From Acidovorax radicis (GTDB lineage: Bacteria; Pseudomonadota; Gammaproteobacteria; Burkholderiales; Burkholderiaceae_C): a stretch of 64,000 nt of DNA. The stretch is from NCBI RefSeq assembly GCF_020510705.1, contig NZ_CP075184.1:3596001-3660000 (forward strand), in the 5' to 3' direction. The first letter of the stretch is position 1, and each line of letters begins with the position of its first letter. The notes beneath the pieces were generated by a model that saw nothing but the letters and a program-made list of their open reading frames with translations, was not told the DNA's origin and made no database searches. A program made the translations under genes and the position numbers. Of the stretch, positions 35,502 to 44,400 are shown piece by piece.

Positions 35502-36730
35502 GGCAGATTCAACCGGTCGATGCAACACACTAACCACCGCGTAGGCGCAAGGAGTGTTGCAGATGAAACAGCGACCAAGAATCTACTATTCAGATACCCA
35601 GAAGGCGCTGATGTGGGAGCGCTGGAAGCAAGGCTGGACGCTGCATGAGATCGGCAAGCTCTTTGATCGCGCCCACTCGTCGATCCATCGGATACTTGCA
35701 GAGACGGGCGGATTCCGGCCTGCGCAGCGATCACGTGCAGCAATTGCATTGACGTTGGCAGAGCGCGAGGAGATCTCGCGGGCGATGGTGTCAGGCGAAT
35801 CGATTCGCTCCATCGCAACGCGGCTCGGGCGAGCACCGTCGACGATCAGCCGAGAGATCAAGCGCAATGGCGGCTGTGATGGCTACCGTGCAACTCAGGC
35901 AGATGAAGCGGCTTGGAATCGAGCGCAGCGCCCAAAGCGCTGCAAGCTCAGGCAGAACCGTGCATTGGCCCGGATCGTGGCTCACAAGCTGCGGATGCTG
36001 TGGTCGCCGGAGCAAATTGCAGGTTGGCTCAAGCAAACTTATCCTTGCGACGAGAGCCAGCACGTGTCACACGAGACCATCTACCGCAGTCTGTTCATTC
36101 AAGCGCGTGGCGCCTTGAAGAAGGAGCTGTTGGAGCACCTCAGACGCACTCGTGGAATGCGCCGATCACGGCACTACACACAGAAGACGGCAATTCACGG
36201 AAAGATCGTTGACGCTGTTTCGATCAGCGAGCGCCCCGCTTGCGTCGAGGACCGGGCAGTGCCTGGTCACTGGGAAGGCGACTTGGTCTTTGGCAGTGGC
36301 AACAGCCAAATTGCGACACTGGTTGAACGTCAAACGCGATACGTGATGCTGGTGAAGCTGAATGGCAAAGACTCGCAGTCGGTCGTCAAGGCACTCATCA
36401 AGAGCGCCAGCAAGCTACCGCAGGAACTGTACAAGTCACTGACCTGGGACAGAGGCTCGGAGATGCATGCTCACAAGCAATTCACGATGGCTACCGACAT
36501 CCAGGTGTACTTCTGCGACCCGCGAAGCCCATGGCAGCGGGGAAGCAACGAGAACACGAACGGCTTACTCAGGCAGTACATGCCCAAGGGCATGAATCTC
36601 TCGGGTCTCTCACAGCTTCAGCTCAACGCCATTGCGAGACAATTGAATGAGAGGCCGCGCAAGACGCTGGGCTTCCACACACCCGCTGAGATGTTCAGCG
36701 AATGTGTTGCATCGACCGGTTGAATCTGCC
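35502..36730 (+). mobile_element. IS30-family insertion sequence
   Basis: 1229 bp with perfect 28-bp inverted repeats (35502-35529 and 36703-36730; ggcagattcaaccggtcgat at the outer left end). Intact transposase gene. On its right it directly abuts a cut IS5-family transposase, on its left the downstream region of the VOC gene, so it probably inserted in that IS5 copy and a deletion removed the rest. Confidence 0.9.
35563..36723 (+). CDS. IS30-family transposase
   Basis: 386 residues. The ATG at 35563 has AGGAG eight bases upstream. N-terminal helix-turn-helix segments (LHEIGKLFDRAHSSIHRIL, IRSIATRLGRAPSTISREIK) precede the DDE catalytic domain: first Asp in VPGHWEGDLVFG, second in LTWDRGSEMHAH, Glu in RGSNENTNGLLRQYMPKG. 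It appears complete and possibly active. A fragment of a relative lies at 21956-22003. Confidence 0.92.
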   Translation: MKQRPRIYYSDTQKALMWERWKQGWTLHEIGKLFDRAHSSIHRILAETGGFRPAQRSRAAIALTLAEREEISRAMVSGESIRSIATRLGRAPSTISREIKRNGGCDGYRATQADEAAWNRAQRPKRCKLRQNRALARIVAHKLRMLWSPEQIAGWLKQTYPCDESQHVSHETIYRSLFIQARGALKKELLEHLRRTRGMRRSRHYTQKTAIHGKIVDAVSISERPACVEDRAVPGHWEGDLVFGSGNSQIATLVERQTRYVMLVKLNGKDSQSVVKALIKSASKLPQELYKSLTWDRGSEMHAHKQFTMATDIQVYFCDPRSPWQRGSNENTNGLLRQYMPKGMNLSGLSQLQLNAIARQLNERPRKTLGFHTPAEMFSECVASTG

Positions 36731-37007
36731 GGCGCAGGCTGGCACTGTCGTACAGGGCCTCCTCACACGCCAAGTCGGCGAGGTTGAACCAATGCTGAAT
36801 GAAATGAATCCGCAGCATTCGCTCCAACCCAATGGGAGGGCGTCCATTGCCAGCTTTGGGGTAGTGCGGCGCAACTTCATCGCACAGTGCAGCCCAAGGC
36901 ACCAGCGCTTGCATGGTGTTGAGGAATTTATCGCGCCGCGTGGGCTTGCGGTGTAGTTCCAAGCCCGACTGCGTGTCGGCCGCCATAGCAAGGGTCTGCT
37001 GCTTCAT
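36731..37007 (-). pseudogene. IS5-family transposase, N-terminal fragment
   Basis: Starts MKQQTLAMAADTQSGLELHR and continues through LVPWAALCDEVAPHYPKAGN and HWFNLADLACEEALYDSASL, typical for IS5-family transposases, then runs into the IS30 terminus. About 92 residues remain; the catalytic part is gone. A terminal-repeat-like sequence, ggactttttcagcattgcc, lies just upstream at 37046-37064. The rest of the gap to 37204 holds nothing I recognise. Confidence 0.82.
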
Positions 37008-37204
37008 GGCCCAGTAATTTACCCAAGCTCAAGAAGCAGCGGGGACTTTTTCAGCATTGCCTTAAATCTCCGCCATGTACTTTGCGAGATAGTTCGGGTG
37101 CCCGTTTCCGGACATTGATTGAAGGCACTCTGCCACGTCACCCTGTACTTGGTCAGCCGGTTCCGTCGTTGGGTATCGCCCCCAGGCTGCTCTCCCTGCA
37201 GCCG

Positions 37205-38509
37205 CTAAAAAAGCACCTTCTGCGCGCTCGTCAATGCCTCAAAGCTCTCTCCCAGGGGCTGAAGAATCGCGTCGGCGATGGGCTGTAGTTGCTTGACGAG
37301 GTAGTGTTCATAATCAATCCGTGACTGCCGGGCTTCCAGGGGTTCGGGGCCGCTCTGCGTCATCACGTACTGGATCCAACCACCACGCTGGTACTGCTGG
37401 GGACGGTTCAACTTCGCGTTGTGTGCATCAGCGATGCGCGCCGCGCGCACCTGGGGCGGTACGTTGACCTCGTAGGCATCGAGTCGGTGGCGCAGCCGTT
37501 TTCGGTAGACGAGCAGCGCATCCATATGTCCATCCAACATGGACCGCGCATAGTCGGCCACGAACTCCCGGTAGGGCTCACCGTGGAAGATGCGTGACAG
37601 CAAACCCTCCTGGAACTGGCGTGCCAACAGGGTCCAGTCGCTGCGGGCCATCTCCAGCCCGCGATAGACCATCTCCTCCCGCCCTTCTGCATCGACGCTC
37701 AGGCCGGCGTAGCGCTTCTTGCTGCCGACGTCCGAGCCTCGGATGGTGGGCATGAAGAATTTGGCGTAGTGGGTGTCAAACTCGATTTCGAGGAAGTTCT
37801 CCAACTGCTGCTCCTCGCGCAGCTTGCGGGTCCACCACGCGTTGATCTCCTGCACCAGGCCGGCCGCAATGCTGTGCGCCTCCGTATTGGGATAAGTGCG
37901 TTTGAGCCAGATGAAGATAGAGTCAGTGTCTCCGTAGATGACCTGGTATCCGCGCTGCTCCACAAACACCCGGGTGAGCTTCATCACCTCGTGGCCGCGC
38001 AGGGTCACGGCGGACACCAGCTTCGGATTAAAGAAGCGGCAATCGGACGCGCCCAGCACCCCGGCAAAGGAGTTCATGAGCAGCTTCAGGGCCTGCGACA
38101 GCGGCTGGTTCCGCACTCGCTTGGCCTCGTCCCGGGCGCTCGAGAGCGTGGTCACGATGTCTGGAAGGCAGTGCTTGTCACGGGAGAACAGCGTGCCTTG
38201 CGGCCCCGGTATGGGCCTACTCTGGGCGTCGGCGTTTGCTCCCTCGGCCAGACCCACGGGGTCCACTAGGAAGGTCCGGATGATGGAGGGGTACAGGCTC
38301 TTGTAGTCCAGGACCACGACGGAGTCGTAGAAGCCCGGCGTGGAGTCCATCACATAGCCGCCGGGAAACGCCTTGGCCGCGATGTCACCCACGTTCGGTG
38401 CCACATAACCCAGGCGATGCATGCGCGGCAGGTAATGGTGGCTGAACGCGGCGATAGAACCGCCAAAGTGATCTATCTGCATACGAGTGTTGAGAAACGT
38501 GTAACGCAT
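37205..38509 (-). pseudogene. polB: DNA polymerase II (polB), 5'-truncated
   Basis: 434 codons of the C-terminal polymerase domain. Family B motifs are intact: LDYKSLYPSIIRTF (motif A), LKLLMNSFAGVLGAS (motif B), VIYGDTDSIF (motif C with the two metal-binding Asp). Alignment begins near the QGGSVAAF-type segment (here HFGGSIAAFSHHYLPRMHR), so about 340-350 residues comprising the N-terminal and proofreading exonuclease domains are missing. The ATG at 38509 is fortuitous. Full-length Pol II is about 780 residues. The break lies next to a LysR gene; adjacent IS elements point to rearrangement. Probably non-functional. Confidence 0.85.
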
Positions 38510-38622
38510 TAGCTGACAAAATCACCGTCTCTCCGATCCACGTAACTGCTGCCGCCCCCTGATTTTGACAACGGACATTGGATGATTGCGGAGGGAAAGT
38601 CTTGAACGGACTCACACTCTAA

Positions 38623-39531
38623 ATGGCAACAATTAACATCCTGCATTTGCAGACGCTGTGCCACATTGCTCAGCTTGGTAGTTTTCAGGCTGCTGCAGAT
38701 CACATGTACACCACCCAGCCCACCGTGTCCGCGCGGATGCGCGAGCTGGAGGGCAGGCTAGGCTTTCCTGTGTTTCACAAACGCGGCAGGAGAATGGACC
38801 TGACCACGCAAGGCCGGGAACTGGTTCAGCAAGTCAAGCCCTTGCTGGCGGCTCTGGAAGACGTCATTCACACCCTTGACGACGCCTCTCATGTTTCAGG
38901 GCTGATTCGCCTGGGTATCGCTGGTTTGATAGCTCAGACTTGGCTGCCTGAATTCATAGCAGCAGCGAGGGCTGCCATGCCACAGCTCAACTTCGAGATA
39001 GAGGTCGGACAGACCTCCCTGAGTGTCAGTAAGCTGGAGACCGGTCATCTGGATCTGGTGTTCATGGCTACGGCTTCGCTCACTTCAGACCGCTTTCATG
39101 TGGAGCCCATAGGCTCCGTGAATGTCCTTCTGGTCGGATCTCCAAACCTAGTTGGGCGCAAAGGGAAATACTCTGCGACATCTTGGCTGGAGTTGATGCG
39201 CTCAAAGCCGGTGTGGTCGCTTTCAAAAGAGTCGCCCATGTACCCCATGTTGATAAAGCTAGCAAGGGACAACAATCTGCGCACAAAATTTGATGTATGC
39301 GCAGATGTGTTGACGTTGAAACAACTGCTTCGCAGTGGCTCAGGCATAGGCTTGATGACCTATCCGATGATTGAATCGGAACTGCGAAATGGCGAACTTG
39401 TTGCATTGAAAGGCGCACCAGCCTTTCAACGCATCGCTTTCAACGCAGCCTGGGGCATCGATCAGAGTCAGACAGTGATTCGGAAGCTTGTCGCACTGGC
39501 CAAGAATATCTCCACCTTCGACAAATCTTGA
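38623..39531 (+). CDS. LysR-family transcriptional regulator
   Basis: 302 residues: helix-turn-helix near residues 5-65 (QLGSFQAAADHMYTTQPTVS, then ARMRELEGRLGFPVF) and a substrate-binding domain. Convergent with a Bug-type solute-binding protein 35 bases away, a frequent pairing in this bacterial family, so it may control uptake or use of a carboxylate. Base composition is lower in GC than the core genes. There is no good ribosome binding site before the ATG. Confidence 0.85.
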   Translation: MATINILHLQTLCHIAQLGSFQAAADHMYTTQPTVSARMRELEGRLGFPVFHKRGRRMDLTTQGRELVQQVKPLLAALEDVIHTLDDASHVSGLIRLGIAGLIAQTWLPEFIAAARAAMPQLNFEIEVGQTSLSVSKLETGHLDLVFMATASLTSDRFHVEPIGSVNVLLVGSPNLVGRKGKYSATSWLELMRSKPVWSLSKESPMYPMLIKLARDNNLRTKFDVCADVLTLKQLLRSGSGIGLMTYPMIESELRNGELVALKGAPAFQRIAFNAAWGIDQSQTVIRKLVALAKNISTFDKS

Positions 39532-39566
39532 CTGCGCGAGCCCACTGGTCTCTTATGTGTCGAGCT

Positions 39567-40565
39567 CTACTCCGGCGTCACGCCGGCTTCGCTTAAGAGC
39601 TTTTGCCAGCGAGTTACCTCTTCAGCCAGCAGCTTTTGAGCACCCTGCGTGGTGCGCTGGTTGGCACTGGGAACAGCCAGGCCCATCTGCTTGTACCGAT
39701 CCAGTAAATCTGGTTGCGTAAGAGTCTTGTTGATGGCGTCATTTAGAGTGTTGACCATGGTCTTCGGCACCCCCTTTCTGACCAAAAGCATGTTCCAGAT
39801 CGTGTAGTTCAGCGATTTGTAGGAGGTCTCACTGACCGCTGGAACGTTCGGCAAAACGCCCACACGTTGCGCACTCAGTACAACGAGTCCTTTTATCTTT
39901 CCGGATGCAATCGAGCTGACAGCAGTACTGCTGCTTTCCACCGTGTAGTCGATTTGCCCAGCCATCACATCGGAAGTTGCTTGAGCGGCACCGCGGTAGT
40001 GAACAGGTGGTACGTTAGTGCCGAGAGTTGCATTGAGCAATACGCCTCCCAGAAAAGCCCCTGAGCCGACTCCCGCATCACCAAAGTTCATCTTTGCGCC
40101 ATGCACCTTGGCGTATGCCGCAAACTCATCCAAATTGGATGCCGGAAAATTGGCGCGCACAGAAAGTACCTGCGGGGCATCGCCAACGGATGCAAGCGGC
40201 GTGAAGTCTTTGAGGACGTCGTAAGGCAGGTTCTTGTACACAGATCCATTGGCGGCTAGCGTACCGACGTTGCCCATGAGCACCGTGTAGCCGTCTGCAG
40301 CAGCTCTTGAAAAGCGTGTTTGACCGATCGAACCGCCGGCACCAGGGACGTTTTCTACCACGATAGGCTGCTTCAATTCCTGCGACAAACCCTTCGCCAG
40401 CATTCTTGCCAGAACGTCGGTTGCCCCGCCAGCTGTGTAAGGAACGATCAAGGTAAGAGGCTTCTCTGGGTAGCTATCAGCCTGTGCCGCCAGGCTCAAT
40501 GTCAGTCCCAAGGTGCTGAAGGCCAGGCGCGCGATTCTGGCGTTGAACTGCTTCTTTGCGTGCAT
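39567..40565 (-). CDS. Bug/TctC-family periplasmic solute-binding protein
   Basis: 332 residues from the ATG at 40565. Signal peptide (MHAKKQFNARIARLAFSTLG, cleavage near LAAQA-DSYP). Bug signatures: YPEKPLTLIVPYTAGGATDV, then VVENVPGAGGSIGQT and DGYTVLMGN. These proteins bind carboxylates for tripartite tricarboxylate transporters, but in this bacterial family most copies stand alone, as here. The ligand is unknown. Confidence 0.92.
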   Translation of the reverse strand: MHAKKQFNARIARLAFSTLGLTLSLAAQADSYPEKPLTLIVPYTAGGATDVLARMLAKGLSQELKQPIVVENVPGAGGSIGQTRFSRAAADGYTVLMGNVGTLAANGSVYKNLPYDVLKDFTPLASVGDAPQVLSVRANFPASNLDEFAAYAKVHGAKMNFGDAGVGSGAFLGGVLLNATLGTNVPPVHYRGAAQATSDVMAGQIDYTVESSSTAVSSIASGKIKGLVVLSAQRVGVLPNVPAVSETSYKSLNYTIWNMLLVRKGVPKTMVNTLNDAINKTLTQPDLLDRYKQMGLAVPSANQRTTQGAQKLLAEEVTRWQKLLSEAGVTPE

Positions 40566-40876
40566 GATTTGTCTCCTATTGGCTTCTGTAGTGAACGAAC
40601 TCTTTTTTTGGGCAAGCTTCGGCCGTAGCGCACGTGTTGCGCGCTTTGCCTGTGCATGAATCTCTGTGTGAGGACGGCGCTCATTCCAAGCCGCGCGCCC
40701 TCCTGCACGGCGTGCTGCGCTTTGACGCGAGAAAAGACTTGGTAGCCCACGAAGACGGCCACCAGCACTACGAAGCGGTGCGAGGTCTTGCCGTCGCCGA
40801 AGAAGAGCCACAGGGCGAACAGCACAGCGGCGGCGATTTTGACGATGGTCATTTTGCGCATGGGGTCCGCCTGCAT
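40502..40876 (-). CDS. Small membrane protein, possibly 3'-truncated
   Basis: 124 codons starting MQADPMRKMTIVKIAAAVLF, with one or two membrane segments (about 9-24 and 33-48). The start overlaps the lipoprotein stop (TGATG). From about residue 65 onward the sequence is basic and low-complexity, and it runs over the start codon of the Bug gene on the same strand by 64 bases, so the native 3' end was probably lost when the LysR/Bug block joined here. Family not recognised. Confidence 0.45.
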   Translation of the reverse strand: MQADPMRKMTIVKIAAAVLFALWLFFGDGKTSHRFVVLVAVFVGYQVFSRVKAQHAVQEGARLGMSAVLTQRFMHRQSAQHVRYGRSLPKKRVRSLQKPIGDKSCTQRSSSTPESRAWPSAPWD

Positions 40877-40998
40877 CAGTCGGCCATGTGGCCTGAGACG
40901 TCCCAAGAGGGCTTCGGGGGCGCGGGCGTTGGCGCGGGAGACGTAGAACAGGCGGCCAGCGCAAGGGCTGCGGCCAGGATTACCAGGGCTCGTTTCAT
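40876..40998 (-). CDS. Small lipoprotein (40 aa)
   Basis: MKRALVILAAALALAACSTS, then a Pro/Ala-rich linker and PSWDVSGHMAD. A textbook lipoprotein signal peptide with lipobox LAAC (Cys near residue 17). A strong AGGAGG lies nine bases before the ATG at 40998. Its stop overlaps the start of the next gene. An envelope-anchored entericidin-like small lipoprotein by size, but with no specific match I can name. Confidence 0.7.
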   Translation of the reverse strand: MKRALVILAAALALAACSTSPAPTPAPPKPSWDVSGHMAD

Positions 40999-41063
40999 GG
41001 ATGGTTTCCTCCTCGGTTGGTGGCGGCACTGCGCCGCTCGTGGAGGGATCGTATAACAAAATG

Positions 41064-41116
41064 GTACTTATGGACCGTGAACTTTTACACAGTGTACTCA
41101 TGGACCGTGGTGTTTT
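41064..41116 (+). promoter_or_regulatory. Two 24-bp direct repeats upstream of an XRE regulator
   Basis: gtacttatggaccgtgaact and gtactcatggaccgtggtgt, each followed by ttta, start 29 bases apart (41064 and 41093). They lie 27-79 bases before the regulator start, a position suited to autoregulation. Spacing of nearly three helical turns would place two bound dimers on one face. Confidence 0.55.
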
Positions 41117-41142
41117 AGTCCTCATACGCAAACCATTCGAAG

Positions 41143-41400
41143 ATGGCTCGCGTACCTCCACCCAAAGAAGAACGATCTCCTGTACTGGTCGCGTTCGGAC
41201 TAGCTGTCAGACAGTTCCGTAAGGCTCGTGGTCTGTCCCAAGAAGCATTCGCCGATGAATGCGGAATTGATCGAAGCTATATGGGCGGAGTCGAGAGGGG
41301 TGAGCGCAACATTGCGATGGTCAACATCGACAGAGTCGTCAAAGCGCTGGACATGCAGCCATCCGAGTTTTTTAAAGCGCTAGACCAATCGAAGCGTTGA
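41143..41400 (+). CDS. XRE-family helix-turn-helix regulator, controller-protein-like
   Basis: 85 residues, almost all HTH: FRKARGLSQEAFADECGIDR and SYMGGVERGERNIAMVNIDR. The GVERGERN segment is typical of small dimeric regulators such as restriction-modification controller proteins. No restriction or methyltransferase gene is next to it; the nearest is the wrecked MmeI-like gene beyond mutS. Tandem direct repeats upstream fit self-regulation. It lies at the outer end of the putative integrase island. Confidence 0.82.
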   Translation: MARVPPPKEERSPVLVAFGLAVRQFRKARGLSQEAFADECGIDRSYMGGVERGERNIAMVNIDRVVKALDMQPSEFFKALDQSKR

Positions 41401-41816
41401 GCTTCACCAAGTCTGGTGTCGGCGCGCTTCACGGGCCGCAGTTGAGGTTGGACCTTGGAGCTGCCGGAATTCAGGCAGCTGGCTGCCTCTATGTTTTGCT
41501 GTTCGATGTCCGCCGCTTTGACGAAACGCATGCCAGCCTTCAACATCCCCAGTGCCCGCCCCCACCAAAAAATGGCTGCTGGTAGGCGAACGCGGCAAGG
41601 GGCTGTCGATTGCGGCAAATCTCCGGCGCAAGCCTTGAGTGCTGTCCGCGCCGGTCACCAAGCGCGAGCCAAGAGGTTAGCTTCCATCAGCAGGTCAAGG
41701 CACTGTATCCGGCGTTGGCAAAATTGAGCTGTTCAGCCGGTCGAGACGCTACGCGTGGTACGTGTGGGGGAGAAAAGCCCCTGCTCGAAAGCAAACAGAC
41801 GGGGGCATACTGTCGC
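41401..41816. other. Gap with no supported gene
   Basis: Frames on both strands are short, lack ribosome binding sites and have no recognisable motifs. It may be decayed cargo of the integrase island. Confidence 0.4.
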
Positions 41817-42098
41817 ATGCGCCTCTCTCCTCGCATCCGACCCGACTATCTCCTGCTCTATCCTGCGCCCACGGCGCAACAGTGCCTGGAAGCCTTTGCG
41901 ACAGAGCAGGGCGTGGAGTTCTGCCGCCCCTACCCAAACATCCTTGCCAAAGCTGCGACCAAGTTCCCCCGTTTGCCAGAGCTGATGGCCATGAACCTAC
42001 CGCCAGACCTTGTTGCAGGGGGAGTGTGTGCAGCGCTTGATGGGTTCCTCATGGACATGCAGGAACTACCGCTGCCAAACGACTTTTTGGACGGTTAG
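41817..42098 (+). CDS. Hypothetical protein (93 aa)
   Basis: Begins MRLSPRIRPDYLLLYPAPTA and has a well-mixed composition, with LEAFATEQGVEFCRPYPNIL in the middle and an acidic LPLPNDFLDG end. A longer frame upstream lacks protein character. Convergent with the HTH protein, seven bases apart. No family recognised. Probably island cargo. Confidence 0.5.
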   Translation: MRLSPRIRPDYLLLYPAPTAQQCLEAFATEQGVEFCRPYPNILAKAATKFPRLPELMAMNLPPDLVAGGVCAALDGFLMDMQELPLPNDFLDG

Positions 42099-42105
42099 AC
42101 TGACC

Positions 42106-42759
42106 TCAAATGCTGGATAGGCGCGCGTGGCGTATACCCTCTGCGCGCTGCGGCAACCCTGGCACCAATTGGTCTGCCGTTGCCAGCCAACCCTGACGAT
42201 CAGACTCCTTTTGCCACACAGAGGCAAGCGCATCCGACCATGCCATCCAGACCACCTCCGTAGAATCATCTAGAAAAAATTCCAGCATGGTCGCTGGCTC
42301 ATCCCAGCAGGGCGCAAGCACCAAACGGTCTTGGTCCACAAAGAATGGCATGTTCGATGCTTCATTCTCTACTGCCGATCCGCCTGCATACTTCGCCAAG
42401 TGGCGACGAGCGCCGGTCGCCGAAAGCGCAGCACGGCGGGATGCCGCAGCGTTCATCGCCAGAAGCGAAGGCTGCACCTCAGGATAAGGGCTGGGTTGGG
42501 TGATTGACTCCCCGCGAATGAACTCCACCAGCGTGCTAGCCAAGTACATCACATCATCTCCCTTGCGCCCACCCGCAAAGTTGGGCGCTGGCGGCGGCGG
42601 CTGGTGGCTTCTGCGCCGACGCTCCAAGGTGCTGACGGAGGACTGTAAAAAAAGCGCGGCCTTCGCTGTGGACAGCAGCTTTACGCCACGCACAGCCTCA
42701 GGCAAGGCCATGATGTCGATCACCAGTTTGTTGTAATCGGTTGCAAAGTCATCGCTCAT
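42106..42759 (-). CDS. Integrase-associated HTH-like protein (217 aa)
   Basis: The N-terminal part reads VKLLSTAKAALFLQSSVSTL and then ERRRRSHQPPPP, like an excisionase or AlpA-type winged helix that selects a DNA site. The C-terminal half is acidic, with DEPATMLEFFLDDSTEVVWM, and has no motif I know. It starts 10 bases after the integrase stop on the same strand, so the two form an operon. A directionality factor or partner of the recombinase is a reasonable guess. Confidence 0.6.
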   Translation of the reverse strand: MSDDFATDYNKLVIDIMALPEAVRGVKLLSTAKAALFLQSSVSTLERRRRSHQPPPPAPNFAGGRKGDDVMYLASTLVEFIRGESITQPSPYPEVQPSLLAMNAAASRRAALSATGARRHLAKYAGGSAVENEASNMPFFVDQDRLVLAPCWDEPATMLEFFLDDSTEVVWMAWSDALASVWQKESDRQGWLATADQLVPGLPQRAEGIRHARLSSI

Positions 42760-42769
42760 CGCTCATCGA

Positions 42770-44287
42770 TCATGCTTTCATCTGCATCTTCGGCAACGTG
42801 GTCGCGTGCCGCAATAATTCGTTTTCCAGTTCTTGCATGTGCTTGCGCAGTGCCTCCTGGTTTGGCTTGCCATACCGTGCCGTTATGTTACCCATTTGGC
42901 TGTGATTCATCAGTTGCTGCACCACGGCGTACGGCATGCCCTCAATGTTGACAGCCACTGTGCAGAACGTCCGCCGCAGGTCGTGCATGGTGAACTTCCA
43001 TTGCGGCGGAAAGGTTAACGCGAACTGCTCGAATGGCAACGGCGGCTCTTGCCCTTTGGCGGTGTAAGCCATGGAATATGTGCCCCAGGCCGCCAGCAAG
43101 CTATGTTTCTCCAAGGTCGTGCGCATTGAGTCCACGAACTCACGCGGACTGTTGTAGTGCGGGCTCTTGGTGGCCGGGTTCTTGGATGAAGACGGGAACA
43201 CATATAGCTGATCGTGGTAGTCGCCGTGGCGCAGGCGCATCAGCCATGTAGCGAAACGCCCCAGCGGAACGCTGTGCGTGGAACCACTCTTGGTGCCGCG
43301 AAACGTGACCTGCCCGAGACCATCGCCATCTGGCAGCGTCAGCACACTGCAATCCACCTCTTTTTGCCCTGCTGCGAGCAATCTGTCACGCCATACAAGT
43401 TGCGCCGTTTCGCTACGCCGCGCGCCCAGCAACAGTGTCAGCACCATGTAGTCCACGGCATCGCGGTTCTGACTTCGTTTAGCCCAAAGCGCATCCAGCC
43501 ATACCCCCAGGCGTTCAGGAGTGTTTGCCACGGGGTTGCGGACTTTGTTGTCGTCGTACTGAGCTTCCAGTTCGCTGCGGGTGCGCATCTTGCGGCGAGC
43601 GATGTTGAACGGGTTGACCAGCAATTCGCTATCGAACGAGGCGCGATTCCTGTCAGCCTGCTGCCTTTCAATATGCACATTGAACGCGGCGCGGCACCAC
43701 ATCAGTGTTTGCTCTGCGGCTGTGCGATGACCTTGGTCCACGGCAATCAGTTGCCAAATGTCGTCAACGGTGGCGCTGCCAATCGACCGTAAAGACTTGC
43801 CAAGCCAGGGTTGCAACCGCCGGATGGCCGCTTCGATGGCTTTGATGGAGTTGGGCCGCGGATTCTTTCCGCGCAGATATTGGTGCAAATAGTTTCGCAG
43901 GACGTCGCCCAACGTGGTCGCGACGATCACCCGCTCTTCGGTTCGCAATTGCTGGATGTCCTCGCCCCGCTTCATGGCGAAGCGGGTATCGCTGGCAATG
44001 AGACGGGCATCTGTCAATGCGTCTCCCGTATTCACGTTCAAACGGGGATAGTCGCCTAACACCACCTTGGTCACTCTCGGGCCAACACGGGTCTGCAACA
44101 CGAACGTCTTGCGCCGTGCCCCTACATACATGCCGAAGCCCGGGGCAACATTCGCACCCGCGTCATAGACAATGTACTGCTTGGGAACAGCTACTTTTTC
44201 GATGCCGACCATCCTGCCATCTTTGACGATGGGGCGAACCGCTGGGGAGAGTTTAGCTAGGTTGTCTTGGGTGAAAGTGAAGCGCAT
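42770..44287 (-). CDS. Tyrosine recombinase / integrase
   Basis: 505 residues. An N-terminal DUF4102-like arm-binding region (KVVLGDYPRLNVNTGDALTD), a core-binding domain (about 125-240), and a catalytic domain with the active-site Arg in LLLGARRSETAQLVW, HxxR in MHDLRRTFCTVAV, and the Tyr in MGNITARYGK. All catalytic residues are seen, so it may be active. Its 5' end points at mutS, 113 bases away, the usual arrangement of an integrase next to its attachment site. Confidence 0.92.
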   Translation of the reverse strand: MRFTFTQDNLAKLSPAVRPIVKDGRMVGIEKVAVPKQYIVYDAGANVAPGFGMYVGARRKTFVLQTRVGPRVTKVVLGDYPRLNVNTGDALTDARLIASDTRFAMKRGEDIQQLRTEERVIVATTLGDVLRNYLHQYLRGKNPRPNSIKAIEAAIRRLQPWLGKSLRSIGSATVDDIWQLIAVDQGHRTAAEQTLMWCRAAFNVHIERQQADRNRASFDSELLVNPFNIARRKMRTRSELEAQYDDNKVRNPVANTPERLGVWLDALWAKRSQNRDAVDYMVLTLLLGARRSETAQLVWRDRLLAAGQKEVDCSVLTLPDGDGLGQVTFRGTKSGSTHSVPLGRFATWLMRLRHGDYHDQLYVFPSSSKNPATKSPHYNSPREFVDSMRTTLEKHSLLAAWGTYSMAYTAKGQEPPLPFEQFALTFPPQWKFTMHDLRRTFCTVAVNIEGMPYAVVQQLMNHSQMGNITARYGKPNQEALRKHMQELENELLRHATTLPKMQMKA

Positions 44288-44400
44288 ACACCCCTTGGGC
44301 AGTTGTTATGGCAGTATGATTTTATCTACATTTTAGCTACATCAAACTGCCGGTTCGTGAAGCTTCTTGATGCTTTTCACTGTTTACAAAAGGTCTTCGG

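Noticed and set aside
41401..41816. Short frames on both strands between the XRE gene and the 93-residue gene
   Set aside because: No ribosome binding sites, no motifs and mutually overlapping. Not enough to call a gene.
44290..44400. Possible tRNA or attachment site in a tRNA gene next to the integrase
   Set aside because: A ggttcg motif is present but no cloverleaf can be folded and no acceptor stem matches. The element more likely uses a site near mutS.
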